The notes beneath the pieces were generated by a model, which saw nothing but the letters and a program-made list of their open reading frames with translations, was not told the DNA's origin and made no database searches. Made by a program: the position numbers and the translations under genes. Of a DNA stretch of 64,000 bases, positions 13,601-25,021 are shown piece by piece (the stretch's first letter is position 1; every line of letters begins with the position of its first letter). The DNA comes from Sphagnum magellanicum (taxonomy: Eukaryota > Streptophyta > Sphagnopsida > Sphagnales > Sphagnaceae): assembly GCA_021904315.1 (NCBI GenBank), contig CM038911.1:1118501-1182500 (forward strand). The letters run 5' to 3'.

Positions 13601-15871
13601 AAACAGACAGAGATTTGATGCTCAAGAACATAGGCAGAAAGTAGCTATCATTCCTGTGCCTTATATCTGAACTCTAGAAAGTTTTGTCAAAAAGAAGGCA
13701 CGAGCTTGCTTTGCCCAAGATTACTAAAACCACATTTCCATGCAACACAACCATTTGAAAAATGATTAAGTTTACCCTGCAAGCTCACAGCTCAAAGCAA
13801 CACATGGTGAGTACCTGGCAAACACGTTCCAGAAGCTCTTTGTAGGTCAGCTTATCATCCACTCCAGGATCATTGCCCTCCCAGAAAAATGCAATTTTGT
13901 CACCCAAGCCTGCGTCCACATGTCTGTCTAAAGAATTATAGCAAATGTTGGTTTTCCCGCCCTTGAACCACTGCAACATAGCAATGCCATTCTTTTAGTG
14001 TTTTGATAACACAACAGTTGAACCATTGCAACATAGCAATGCCATGCTTTTGGTGTTTTAATAACATAACAGGGCAATAGATTAGGAAATGCAAGTGTTT
14101 GCCAAGGTCAGCTCCACAACATCAACAACAACTATTAAAAACTATGGTAACAAAAATTCCCTCCAAACAAGCAGCCAGAATTTAAAGGACAGCAGGAGAC
14201 AGATTGCTTGTGTCAACAGAGAAGGGTTCCAGAATAATCCTTAGTTTTTGACAAAGAAGTCTCCAATGACACTTTGCATTGCCCTATGACACTCTTATTA
14301 CAACTGAGGGTCCTGGAGTATAAAAGGGTACCTGGAAAGTAAGACTCATTAGGACATACATCAAATGCATACCTCAATAGCAACTTGCCCATTGCGAACA
14401 TCCATGTTTGCTGAGTGTATTTTCCCATCTTCTGATTGCCATTTTGTCTTCCAGTAGAAATGAGAAGCAATATCTGCCCAGAAACCATCTGGATCTTCCA
14501 CTGATCTCTGGTACATTGCAGCATACTGCACATCCAACCCACTCATGTCATTTAATCATGTGACACAGATTGCTTGCTTGCTTCACAAGCCTCCTAACTG
14601 TACTGGTTGCCAGTGTACATCAGCATTAGCTGGCATCTAAGAAGGAACTGTCACTGGCTGCTCCCTTTTCATGCTATGATAATTGTTCAAACTTGGCAAC
14701 CTGAAATCTGGATCAAATTCAGAATTCAACATCCCAAACTCTGACATTCTTTATCAACCAAGTAGTGTGGAGTATATACTATGCTCTTGCTCAAGCAATT
14801 TTTCCTGGATTGACTATCTCAGGTCCTTGCAAACAGATACAAGAGAAAAAACCAATGGACACTATGCCATTGCCATTGCTCTAAGAGAGTTGCATTCTCT
14901 ATATCACATCCCAGGGAAATAGTCGCAGGAGAACATGAGATTAGAGTTATATCCATGAAATTGTTCCCTTTTAGTGCTTTTCTCTGAGGAACCCAAATCT
15001 TAACATCCACCAATTCTTGCATGCATATGTACTTCTGCTCACTTAGATTTTGCTATCATTCAATTGGGTCACTGTAGCTTGTTCCTCACGGCCATCAGAT
15101 TTGCTACTTACATTCACCACAAGCCAATTCCAACCCAAAACAATTGCACTTAACCGTATTCATCTCTTTCACTTCAAAAGAAGAGGTTATTGCTCCCTCA
15201 AGATTACTATGCTACTCCCAAGAGGGCAAAACAACATTTGTCTCCTTGAACAGCCTTCCAGGCAGCATTTCGTAGACCCTAAGAATCAACATAGCAGGGG
15301 TTTCTCGCACCCATATCGGTTCAAAGGTAACAAACATCCTGCAAAATTTCCCTGTACTGCTGCCCATCATCCGGCAAATTCTAGCTCCAAATTTGCAACA
15401 GAAACACAATACGTGAGGAAGGGTTGCGACTTTCAATACTTGCTCTCTGCTAGAAATCAACGCAGTGGCCCGAAATTCGTCACTGGCAACAACTCTATCC
15501 TCCACCTCCTCTCCCACATCGACCACGGCTTCTGTCACACCCATATCCCCCGCATTCAAGACGAACATGTCCCTTGTGGAATTCTTCTCCAGGTGGGCAA
15601 ATGCCGCCGATCCTCCGCTTCCGGAACTGTGGGCCGGAATCGGCCAACGCGCAAAGGCACGCGGCAGGTAGGAAGAAGCCATGATCCCCATAGCCAACTT
15701 TCTACCACCATCGCCACCCCCACGACGGATATCACAACAAACACCACCCGCAGCTACCACGAAAGGTATGGAGTGCATCAACTGAACAGGCGTAATTGCG
15801 AAAGGAGAACAAGAGGAGCAATTGTGTGGGAGCTGGAGACGGATTCGTAACAATAAGTCTGCCATCGCCAT
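7614..15871 (-). CDS. ACS: Acetyl-CoA synthetase (acetate-CoA ligase), probably plastid
   Basis: Makes acetyl-CoA from acetate, ATP and CoA through acetyl-AMP. Eighteen exons join in frame: 15871-15440, 14525-14373, 13970-13815, 13182-13060, 12863-12695, 12356-12274, 11920-11819, 11486-11398, 11140-11050, 10649-10536, 10351-10275, 9969-9891, 9771-9703, 9451-9276, 8987-8931, 8731-8641, 8140-8042 and 7799-7614, giving 781 residues and a TGA stop. Seen motifs: AMP-binding [10 protein letters not shown] (397-406), [10 protein letters not shown] (about 545-554; the Trp pair limits substrate to acetate in bacterial Acs), [16 protein letters not shown], and C-terminal PKTRSGK whose Lys743 matches the lysine that is acetylated in bacterial Acs. 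About 140 residues precede the conserved core and are rich in Ala, Ser and Arg, as expected for a plastid transit peptide (inference; the Arabidopsis protein is plastidic). The first in-frame ATG is at 15871; the frame stays open upstream but without ATG. Intron 11 has a GC donor. Confidence 0.96.
13965..14074. repeat. 55-bp tandem duplication at the exon 3 splice acceptor
   Basis: Copies 13965-14019 and 14020-14074 are about 87 percent identical. The first (lower-coordinate) copy contains the working acceptor of synthetase exon 3 and its first bases (TTGCAG then TGGTTCAA on the minus strand). The second, upstream in the transcript, has TTGCAA in place of TTGCAG, so the duplicate acceptor lacks AG. 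Confidence 0.85.
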
Positions 15872-16195
15872 CACTGCCCGTGCCGTGACGAGTTTGGATC
15901 CAAAACCCCGACTGCCACTCTGCTGCTGCACCTTAACTTACTTCACAAAAATTATTTTTGCGGAATGAATTGAGAGAGTGAAAACTCGTTTCAACGAACT
16001 CGATATGAGCTTCTTCTCCATGCAATTTCCACGGGGTTGCAACTCTGCTTGTGACCACTTTGGTAGTGTACCAAGCTTGCTCATACAGGGGTCGCCAAGG
16101 TGCGAAACTGGTCCGGCAACTCGGTGTCCGTGTAGGGTAAAGCCCGCCCGGGCACTCCGAAGATAAAGGGCCTCGGATGGATGAGGCGGTGGCAA
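15872..16195 (-). promoter_or_regulatory. GC-richer 5' flank of the synthetase gene
   Basis: The 320 bp upstream of the synthetase ATG are clearly richer in G and C than the DNA beyond 16.2 kb. They probably hold its 5' untranslated region and core promoter. I could not fix a TATA box or start site. A dispersed hairpin-type repeat (16130-16172) lies within it. Confidence 0.4.
16130..16172 (+). repeat. Dispersed short repeat, copy A (near synthetase 5' end)
   Basis: The string GTGTAGGGTAAAGCCC, followed by GGGCACTCCGAAGATAA, matches 59993-60037 (GTGTAGGGTAATGCCC, then GGCATTCCTGAAATAA) with scattered changes. A weaker match continues to the left (16081-16130). The core GCCCGCCCGGGC is self-complementary. 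Confidence 0.6.
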
Positions 16196-18789
16196 AATGT
16201 TTTTTTAAAGGATTTTGTGAATTTTTTTAAGGTGGCGATCATCCAGGAAATAATTTACCCAATTTTGGTTACATACCATATATGAAAGTTTTCTTTTTAA
16301 AAAACACATGTTCTTCTATATTCTTGGCTACCTGCTGGAAGTTATCATATATTTCTGGTGTTATTGGATTTTTTTTCCCTTAAAATCTGGCAGATTTGGG
16401 TCATTTTTTCTTGAAAAGTCCTTTATATATGTCAAAATCATATTTTTCCGGTCAAAATTTGGCAAAACTTTGTCAATTATAAAATCACCGGGCAGTGGTA
16501 GCTGAGTCTGGCTCAGCATTCTGGGAATATTCTCACCTATGGGCTTTACCCATAGTAAATCACAAGGTGAACTTGAACATGAACTTAAACATTCATAGAT
16601 CACCAGGTGTAGGAGGGGACACTTACGTGTAGGATAACACTCAAGGGCTGGGACACTCTCCAAAGAATGGGCCCCCAAGACCAGAGGCCAAAAGCCTATT
16701 ATTTTGGAATGATGCGGCCTGAGGGTAGTGCACGATGTAATCCGCACCTGATGAAGCCATGAAGTTCTGGATGAAGAGACAATGATACCATGAAATCATG
16801 GTCATAAACTAGAATGTCCAATCCTAAAACAAAATTGTCAATAACAAAATGAAACTCCCGGAAATTTCATGTTATAAGACCTTTTGCCTGGTAGAGTTAA
16901 ACAACCAGCCAAGAGCATTACAGTTATGAGCTTAAGAGTGGGAGGGATCTTACACCTATACAAAGGCATAATTTTCTTCCCACTCTATGAGGAGCTGGCA
17001 CAAGACTCCTCTTTTGTACTAGGGTTATTCATGGATATAAGGTACCCTCTCAAAGAAATTTTCTCTATGTGCTTCATGTTCATTCTTTCTTTGTTCTGTT
17101 TTTGCAGCAAATATGTGTACATATTTGGTACGATATTTGATGTGCAACTGCCATAAGATTGCTTAATGGCATTTTAGTTATTGGGATGTCATTTCACCAC
17201 TCTTCATAATTAATGCCCAATGTACCTTTCAAGCATGTTGACAATTGTTTGTGTGATAAATCCATTTAGTGAATAATGACAAACAACCATATGGTCAATT
17301 CACACTCATAGCCAATGAAAATCATAAATTTTCCTTTTACAAACATTGTTCACATATGGAAACCTTTTTTATAAAGTAGCTAACATGTCCTAATAATATG
17401 GCATGCTGTCAATAAGTTATCAATAGCAGATAGTGTGAAATGATAAGCCATCATTGGATTAATAATTTTTTTCAAAAATGTACATTTTGGTGCCTATCAC
17501 CTTTGATAGCTTATCGAACTTGATTGCAAAGTGCAGAATTATTAATCTACAAGTTTGAGTATCGTCCTCTTCTTTTGGATCTCAAGCATAAGCATCTTTC
17601 ATCTTCTTCCATTTTCCTTATTGTCTACAGTTGCCTCTAAATCAATTGGCCTAACCCACAGTCTTTTCTGATCTTTGTGAGAAATGATTGAGTTTTCTTG
17701 TACAAGGAGAGTGGTGGTGGACATTGCTACATCTATTCATGGTTGCATCTATTCATGGCTTGTTTTGTTGGATTGGTTTTTTGCAGGGTTATAGAATTTT
17801 CTTTTTACATCTACTTTATACATTGTTCCTCACTGACTAATGGTTGCCTTTAATAATAAAAATGTTCATCTTATTTTTTTCATTGCCCCATATTCACCAT
17901 TTGATCCCTCTACAAATTTGACTCTTGTGAGTTTGTTCCAATTTGTAGTTTCATACATCATAGAAGCTAGTCTAGCCAAAAGAAAGGAACTGGAATGATC
18001 ATGACCTAAAGAAAACAAGTTACAACCACAACACAAAATTGTGCATAAAGGAACACAATGCATGGTGTATCATCAAGACAGAAACTATCATGCTACAAAG
18101 TTACAAGCTTGAGATGAATCAAGACTCTCCAAATTCACTCTCATGGAGCACAACAATTTTATTCATGCCATAACTTCCCACCCAAGTCCATCCTCAACAA
18201 GAATGATTCCTTTCACAAAAACCCAAAAGCTTGCAAAAGGTAAGAATTGCAGCCCATCTTTTATTTAACAATTGAATAATTCCCCATTTTAGCCCACTCC
18301 TCGAATCAAGGTTAATTGCAACACTTATCTTGAAGTGTCCACACAAGTACTTACTCCCATCCCATGTAAAAAAAAATTCCCCAATAACCTATATCTCAAG
18401 CACAATTGTTCTTGAAATGATGCCAATCCAAGGTAGCTCTAAAATCACTTTGTTCATCATCATGTTCACCAATAGCCCATACTTCACATCCTATCCAAAA
18501 CCTTAAATCTCCAATGCAACAAAAAATTGAAAACCAGAGTATGGACAAAAAGCATCATTTTCCCAAATGCATCAAACACACAAACAACTATTCCTAAAAA
18601 CCAAAAGCAATGTTGATTAAAGTATTTAACTTTGGCCAAAACAAAACAAAATCCTCCACTTGTGAACCATCCTATTTATTATAATCGAAACTCCACTTCA
18701 CCATAAGATCTTTCAATCCAATTGGAATCACAACACTTCAATCCACCATGAAGAGTAAAAACAAAAATGATAAATTTGTTAACTCATCA
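16196..18789. other. AT-rich intergenic DNA, no gene seen
   Basis: No domain-bearing frame was found. A 7-bp hairpin CTATGGG-CTTTA-CCCATAG sits at 16537-16555, and its GGGCTTTACCC core resembles the reverse complement of the dispersed repeat at 16130. The rest is unremarkable AT-rich sequence with short A and T runs. Confidence 0.6.
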
Positions 18790-21010
18790 TTACACAAGAA
18801 TACATTTTGAGTTTTGCAACTTGCTTTATGACTATGTATTAGTTAAAAAGGACATTTGTGACTAATGACTATTGAGTTGCTAAACCCATGTTGTTTTCAC
18901 CTATTTAGTCGCAAAGGACATATAGTTACAAAATTCAGTCATTTTATTAACTAAGATTAGTTTATTTTCTAATAATATTGAAATTCCATGTCATCATTTA
19001 TTTTGATTTGACGTGTGAAATGCATGCCATGTCAACCTAATCATTTTACTGAACTAAGAATTACAAAAGATGCCTTGATAGATGAATGAAATGTATCAAA
19101 AATTTACAAACACATGTTCAATTATGAATCATCACACATGAGCAAAAGTCAACCTAGTTTAGCCTAGCCAAAAGTCAACCTAGCATGGCTAGCCTAGGTC
19201 ATGTAACCTAAACTAGGTGGCCTAGGTTAAAAAAAAACTTCAACCTCCTAGCCTAAGTAGCTTAAATTAAATGGCCTAGGTATTAAAATTTGTAAAAATG
19301 AAGATTTGAACCCTTCACCTCCACTTTGGGATTCAAGTTTTCATCCATTGCATTGCCACATTTTTTTATATTAAATCTATTAAACACAAAATTATAAAGA
19401 TCAAAAATCTTAGCCTCAAATTAAATTAAGCTATCCCTAGGTTGACATAAGTTAACCTAAACTACCTACAAGCCTAGCCTAGGTTAACCTAGGCCTCCCT
19501 ATGTTAAAAGTAAATTAACCTAGTTTAATTTAGCTAAGACTATTTAGGCTCTTGGCTAAACTTATATTAAGTTAAAGTAGGCCTAGTTAGGTTAAATATA
19601 AATTAAATTAGGTTAATTTAAGCTAAACATAGACTAAATTAGTCTAAACATGGCTAAACTAACATAAATGAAACTAAACATAATTTTTATGCCAAACATG
19701 GTTAAACAATGATAAATTAAATGAAATTTGAATATTATGGTTATATTTGGCTAAATTTGGATAAAATAAAATAAAGTTCATTATTGAAGCAATACATGGT
19801 TTAATTTAGCTAAATTGTGATAAAACTATAAACTAAACTAGGATATTTTAACTAAATTTAGCTAATAAAATGATTGGTCATATGTGATTGTAGAACTTTT
19901 TTTTTTTTAAATTGTTAATTAGATGAGTCATAAGGTTGATTATTAGTTGTTAAAAACATTCTTAATCATTTCTTTAATCATGTTAAACATTATAGTTAGA
20001 TATGACAAGTCACAAGAGACATGTTTCAACATTATGAACATTTTTGATTAATCAATAAATGTAATTTTTTTGAAATTAATGTCTTGAAGTTGACTACTTG
20101 TTATAACACATTATTAACACACAACAAGGTGAAAGCACATTAAGGTCGAATACATAATCTTGTCACAACTTGTTGGATTATAATCATGGGCCATGGAACA
20201 AAATATAAATTAATTAATGTGAAAAGGACTCAAAAAAAATAATATTACATGTGATATGATTACATTGTATGAATTTCATGAATAGATTTTGAATTATCAT
20301 AACATATTGGACTTTTGAAGTGCCAAAAATTTAATGTCACAATCCATATCATATGATTGTGGACTCGTTATATTTACTAGAATGTTTAATTGAATGATTT
20401 TTTTTGACATAAAAGTAGTGTGATACCATTGATACAAAAGAAGACATTTTTGAAAGATTTTGAAAACCATAAATTGAGATATACAATGAAATATGGAATT
20501 TTTTATAAAGTCTTTTATTCATTTGAATTAATAATTCAACTTATGTTTATATATATATAATTATTTACAATTAATAGAATTTAGAAGTTTAAAAAAAAAA
20601 TTAACCTTGCCATTTGACTCATGCAATATAATATATTTTGCTATATTGTAAAATGGACTTTTATTTTAACATTAGTATGGACTCCACATATGCCGGAAAA
20701 TACTCCACCTTAAGACATGCCACATCATCATCATTAGAAATTGAATCATTATTAATTATTATTAATTGTAAAAATAAATGTTATTTTTGAATTCTTAATT
20801 TTAAATCATTAAAATATATTAAAATAATTTCAAAAATAAAAATATATTTACCCAAAAATTGAACAAGTTATCATATTGACTATAGTCATAAAACCATGAT
20901 GGCACATGGCATCTTGATGTCCTTTCTAACTACATAGTAATTTTTGTGACCAAGTAGTTATAAACATAATCGAAAAAAACAATATCATTTTTTAAATTAG
21001 TTGAAAAACC
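18790..21010. mobile_element. Possible decayed CACTA-like element (weak)
   Basis: The left part (about 18.80-18.96 kb) carries TTTTGCAACTT and GGACATTTGTGACTAATGAC, words like the subterminal repeats of CACTA elements. A section near 18830-18862 (GACTATGTATTAGTT, then AAAAAGGACAT) is matched in inverted orientation near 20915-20945. The expected CACTA ends cannot be read cleanly, so both borders are estimates. No transposase is present. Confidence 0.35.
19143..19690. repeat. Low-complexity block of CTAGG and TTAACC words
   Basis: About 550 bp made mostly of variants of GTTAACCTAGG, CCTAGCC and AACTAGG in both orientations, without a fixed period. Similar CCTA or TAGG-rich patches recur at about 26.54-26.66, 31.90-31.97, 40.44-40.59 and 48.71-48.77 kb. 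Confidence 0.65.
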
Positions 21011-22304
21011 TAAGATGTGTTGTTGTGTTAAAACATACAAACTAGGCGCCCACATTTCTTCCTTCTTCATGAGTATAAGCACTTACAAACAAAACATACA
21101 ACAAACAAAACAAAAGTTATTTTGAACAAAGCATGATCAACATGAGAATGAATGATCATGGTGATTCAACAACACTATTTTATGAGTGTGTGAGCGTGAA
21201 CATGAATAGGTGAGCAAGATGGAACCTATTGGAAAACCTTTTGATGATGTGGACAACATATTTCAAGAACATTCATTGCCATGCATGATAGAATCTTTAT
21301 TGACATGGCTAAATCTTGATTGATGTGGCAAAATATTTTGCCGCATCAACATGGATGAAATTTACAATAGATAATATTTAAGGATGAAATATCTCATTCA
21401 AAAAGATGTTTGGATGAATAATTCCAATGGAATTTTTTTTTTTACAAGGTTTAAAGATGAAAGGCGGGTGAAAAAGGTTTATGTTGATAATAAGAAATTT
21501 CATGGTATGAATAAATCAAGATGAAACGTGAAAACCAACACTATTGCACTATTAATTGGGTCCATTCAAAGTTGGGGTACAATTAAAAAATGTCTCAACC
21601 AAAAATCACTCAGAAAACCCTTAGATTTTTCATTAAATATTCACATGTTTGTTGATTAAAATACTAATGTTATTTTGTGGGCTAGATGTTTACAAAATGT
21701 CATTTATATTTGAAAAGAACATTCAATAATATTTAAGTGGATTTTTATCATTGAATGGAAAACATACATATCCCTTTCATTGATTTGCAAGACACAAAAC
21801 ACATGACATGACAAAGATAAAAAGGTTCAAACTATGGTGCCCCACCCATCAATGCACCCATTACTAATTGGGATCCTTTACACACACATACACCTAAGCC
21901 AAATAGCCTCTTCATTTGCACAAACAACAATAAGTATTTCAATTCATTATGTGTTACATGGGACAAACCATCTTGCACATCCGACTAGTTTTTCAACTTT
22001 ACAAATTGAATTTAATTCTTCTTTGTCACAACTTGAAGCACCCCAAATTAATTTCGAACAACAACCCTAACACAATTCATTAAGTGTTGCACTTCATTCT
22101 AACTCCAAGTCAAAAAATGAATGAAATTTTTTCTAATCACAATACATCACAATTTGCAAAATGTAATATAAATGTTTGCAATGCACCCACTTCCCATGAC
22201 CACCCAAAGAACATGCCCTCATTGTTGTGAAGTCATTACAAATGTAGGTAGGGAAATTTCCAATTGTCACTTCATATGGCTTTGTGGTAGGTGGTGGATT
22301 AGAG
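21011..22304. other. AT-rich intergenic DNA, no gene seen
   Basis: One ATG-initiated plus-strand frame (21834-22070, 78 codons) is open but shows no domain or coding bias I can support. The stretch appears to be older DNA into which the solo LTR that follows inserted, because the same kind of sequence resumes at 23146. Confidence 0.5.
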
Positions 22305-23145
22305 GTGATTGTCACAACCCCACTTTGGGCAAAGTGGGAGAATGCAACTCCCACTCCCAAAAGTGGAGACTTGGAGTCCTCCGGGACTCCCGAAAATTCA
22401 GAAGACGATTTGAGGAGTCAAATCTCCTCGCCTTGTTGCGTTCTTTATGTCATTGGAAAGGTCTTAAAGAGTAGATGTCCAAAATGGCCTCGCATTGGCC
22501 ATTTGGACATCTGTAGCCCAAGTTATGGGCAAAAGAAGGGCCGGGAGTCAAACTGCCAGTTTGACTCCCGATCACTAAAAGTCGAGAATCGACCTCTTCC
22601 CGACGTCGCCTGAAAAAGTGCGACACAAAGAGTGCGACATGGCGTTGGAAAGCTCTCGACGAGAGCTACAACTTTGATTCAGGATCGTCCCAATCCGAGT
22701 TCGAGGCGAAGAGATATGGTCGTCCAAAGTCCCGGGACTCCAACTTGGGACAGTTTCGGGACTCCAACTTGGGAGTCCCGGGAAAAAGAGCCATTCGGAT
22801 GTAGCCTCTACGGTGAGACGCAGAGAATACTATATGGGGGAAGGTGGTGGCTTCCCCCGAGTCCGGGCCGTGGTGAGTCAAGTAGTCCAAGTTGCCCGTG
22901 GTTTGTCCCAACACCCAAGGGTGTTCCCGAATGTGAACTAACCTTCTTGTGGTTGGTTTTGGATGCAGATTCGTGCTTGATCTTCTAATCCATCTTCCTA
23001 GTCTAATCCCGGGACTTCTAGCACGCTCCTCTACCCCTCTTTAGTGCTGGAAGTCGGGAACGCCCCTCGAGTCCCACTTTTCCGCAATCACACATAATTG
23101 GACCCTCAAGTGGGTTCAACCCGGGACTTGGGAGTCGTCAGTGAT
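22305..23145. mobile_element. Solo LTR with 5-bp target-site duplication
   Basis: An 831-bp GC-richer segment (22310-23140) begins TGTCACAACCCC and ends GTCGTCA, the TG...CA form of long terminal repeats. It is bordered on both sides by GTGAT (22305-22309 and 23141-23145). No internal retroelement sequence is attached, so it looks like a solo LTR left by recombination. A possible TATA-type motif (ACTATATGG) lies near 22830. The body has three strong hairpins and repeated GGGACTCC words. The exact duplication suggests moderate age. I cannot assign Copia or Gypsy from the LTR alone. Confidence 0.8.
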
Positions 23146-23796
23146 GATGTAGACCTATCCATACCTTGGTGGAAGAGCTTATATGGGTGGCAAAATACTA
23201 ACCCCCAAAGTTCAACCAGCCTCCCACATTTGTTTGTTACATTGAGAGCTTCAATGTTGTTGCCCATTAGATTATTTTGTTATTACAAAATTTTGGCCAA
23301 ACATTTGGATTGGTAGGTTAGTTCATAGGGGTAGAATTATCAATCCCAAAAATAGTCCAAGGGGCACATTTTCGCACTTCACATAAAAGAAATTATGTAT
23401 CTTCCAAGGTTGTGACCTCATATTAAATCAATTCGGTCACTAGTTGCATAGGCCATGTTGTAGGCACAAGTGGTTATCAATTACATATTTTTTCTAGTTC
23501 CTCCAACACAATGATTCAAATCATCTGCACAAAACCAAAATTTGTGATGGATTGGCTTAAACCCTTTGAATTCACACTACAACTTATAGGATGGGCTAGG
23601 TATGCCATGAATTATAATCTTTGAAGTAATTTGAACATCGTGGTGTTTCAGTAAAGTATCTTTGAATTGGAAAACACTAAATATTGGACACTCGTGTGCA
23701 CGTTTAAATTCTTTAAACACCATCTCCACAAACATGTTCTTGGACCTTCAATCCTTGAAAAGTAAAAACAAAAGGTTCATCTTTCACAATACCACT
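23146..23796. other. Repeat-derived flank, no gene seen
   Basis: Sequence between the solo LTR and the 242-bp array. It continues the older AT-richer DNA interrupted by the LTR. No domain-bearing frame on either strand. Confidence 0.5.
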
Positions 23797-24776
23797 AAAT
23801 TGGCTAGCATGAACATTTGGACTAATGATGAAGGGGCTTGAAGTTGTGTTCACTTTCGGTCATGAGAAGTTCACATGATCATGCCTATGAAGATCCCCTT
23901 TTGCAAGGTGGGGGTATGTTAGCCTTATATTTAATGGATCCAAAAAACCTTTTGACCTTCCGAATGAAGTATCCTCATAGTGAAAGAGGAGCTAAAGGTG
24001 TATTTTGTGATGGCAATTGCCATTTCCAATGGGTCACCAAATTGGCTAGCATGAACATTTGGACTAATGATGAAGGGGCTTGAAGTTGTGTTCACTTTCG
24101 GTCATGAGAAGTTCACATGATCATGCCTATGAGGATCCCCTTTTGCAAGGTGGGGGTATGTTAGCGTTATATTTAATGGATCCAAAAAACCTTTTGACCT
24201 TCCGAATGAAGTATCCTCATAGTGAAAGAGGAGCTAAAGGTGTATTTTGTGATGGCAATTGCCATTTCCAATGGGTCACCAAATTGGCTAGCATGAACAT
24301 TTGGACTAATGATGAAGGGGCTTGAAGTTGTGTTCACTTTCGGTCATGAGAAGTTCACATGATCATGCCTATGAGGATCCCCTTTTGCAAGGTGGGGGTA
24401 TGTTAGCGTTATATTTAATGGATCCAAAAAACCTTTTGACCTTCCGAATGAAGTATCCTCATAGTGAAAGAGGAGCTAAAGGTGTATTTTGTGATGGCAA
24501 TTGCCATTTCCAATGGGTCACCAAATTGGCTAGCATGAACATTTGGACTAATGATGAAGGGGCTTGAAGTTGTGTTCACTTTCGGTCATGAGAAGTTCAC
24601 ATGATCATGCCTATGAGGATCCCCTTTTGCAAGGTGGGGGTATGTTAGCGTTATATTTAATGGATCCAAAAAACCTTTTGACCTTCCGAATGAAGTATCC
24701 TCATAGTGAAAGAGGAGCTAAAGGTGTATTTTGTGATGGCAATTGCCATTTCCAATGGGTCACCAAATTGGCTAGC
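23797..24776. repeat. Tandem array, four 242-bp units
   Basis: Units start at 23797, 24039, 24281 and 24523, and 12 bases of a fifth (AAATTGGCTAGC) close the array. Units 2 to 4 read as identical; unit 1 differs from them at two bases seen (23891 and 23925). Such uniformity points to very recent expansion or to an assembly artefact. Each unit holds an 81-codon open frame that starts at a TTG and closes in the same TTGA; 242 is not a multiple of three, so the frames do not fuse. Confidence 0.95.
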
Positions 24777-25021
24777 TTGTCGCAATTACAATTCATCTCA
24801 ATAAGGACCTTTTCCATGTCTTCCACTATTCAAGTATTTCTTATACAAGGCATTATATTTGAAAACATGAACATAATCATCATAAGTCATAATATAAAAC
24901 ATCCACCTTTTTTTCCAGATTATTAATTATAACCAAATGTTACAAACTATTTCTAATAGATTACAAGTCAGCGTGTTTATAATCTTTTCATTGTTGAATT
25001 TCTGCAAATGATTTTTAAAAT

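Noticed and set aside
15050-15850. Plus-strand open frame of 266 codons
   Set aside because: It lies antisense to exon 1 and intron 1 of the acetyl-CoA synthetase gene, whose GC-rich codons keep the opposite frame open. No domain.
15872-15931. Extension of the synthetase N-terminus by 20 residues
   Set aside because: The frame is open, but the codon at 15931 is GTG, not ATG; the first ATG is at 15871.
19143-19690. Interstitial telomere tract
   Set aside because: The words are CTAGG and TTAACC variants without the TTTAGGG period of plant telomeres.
23838-24926. Four near-identical open frames of 81 codons (and one of 120) in the tandem array
   Set aside because: They begin at TTG, end at the same TGA in each 242-bp unit and cannot fuse because 242 is not divisible by three. 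They are a by-product of the repeat.
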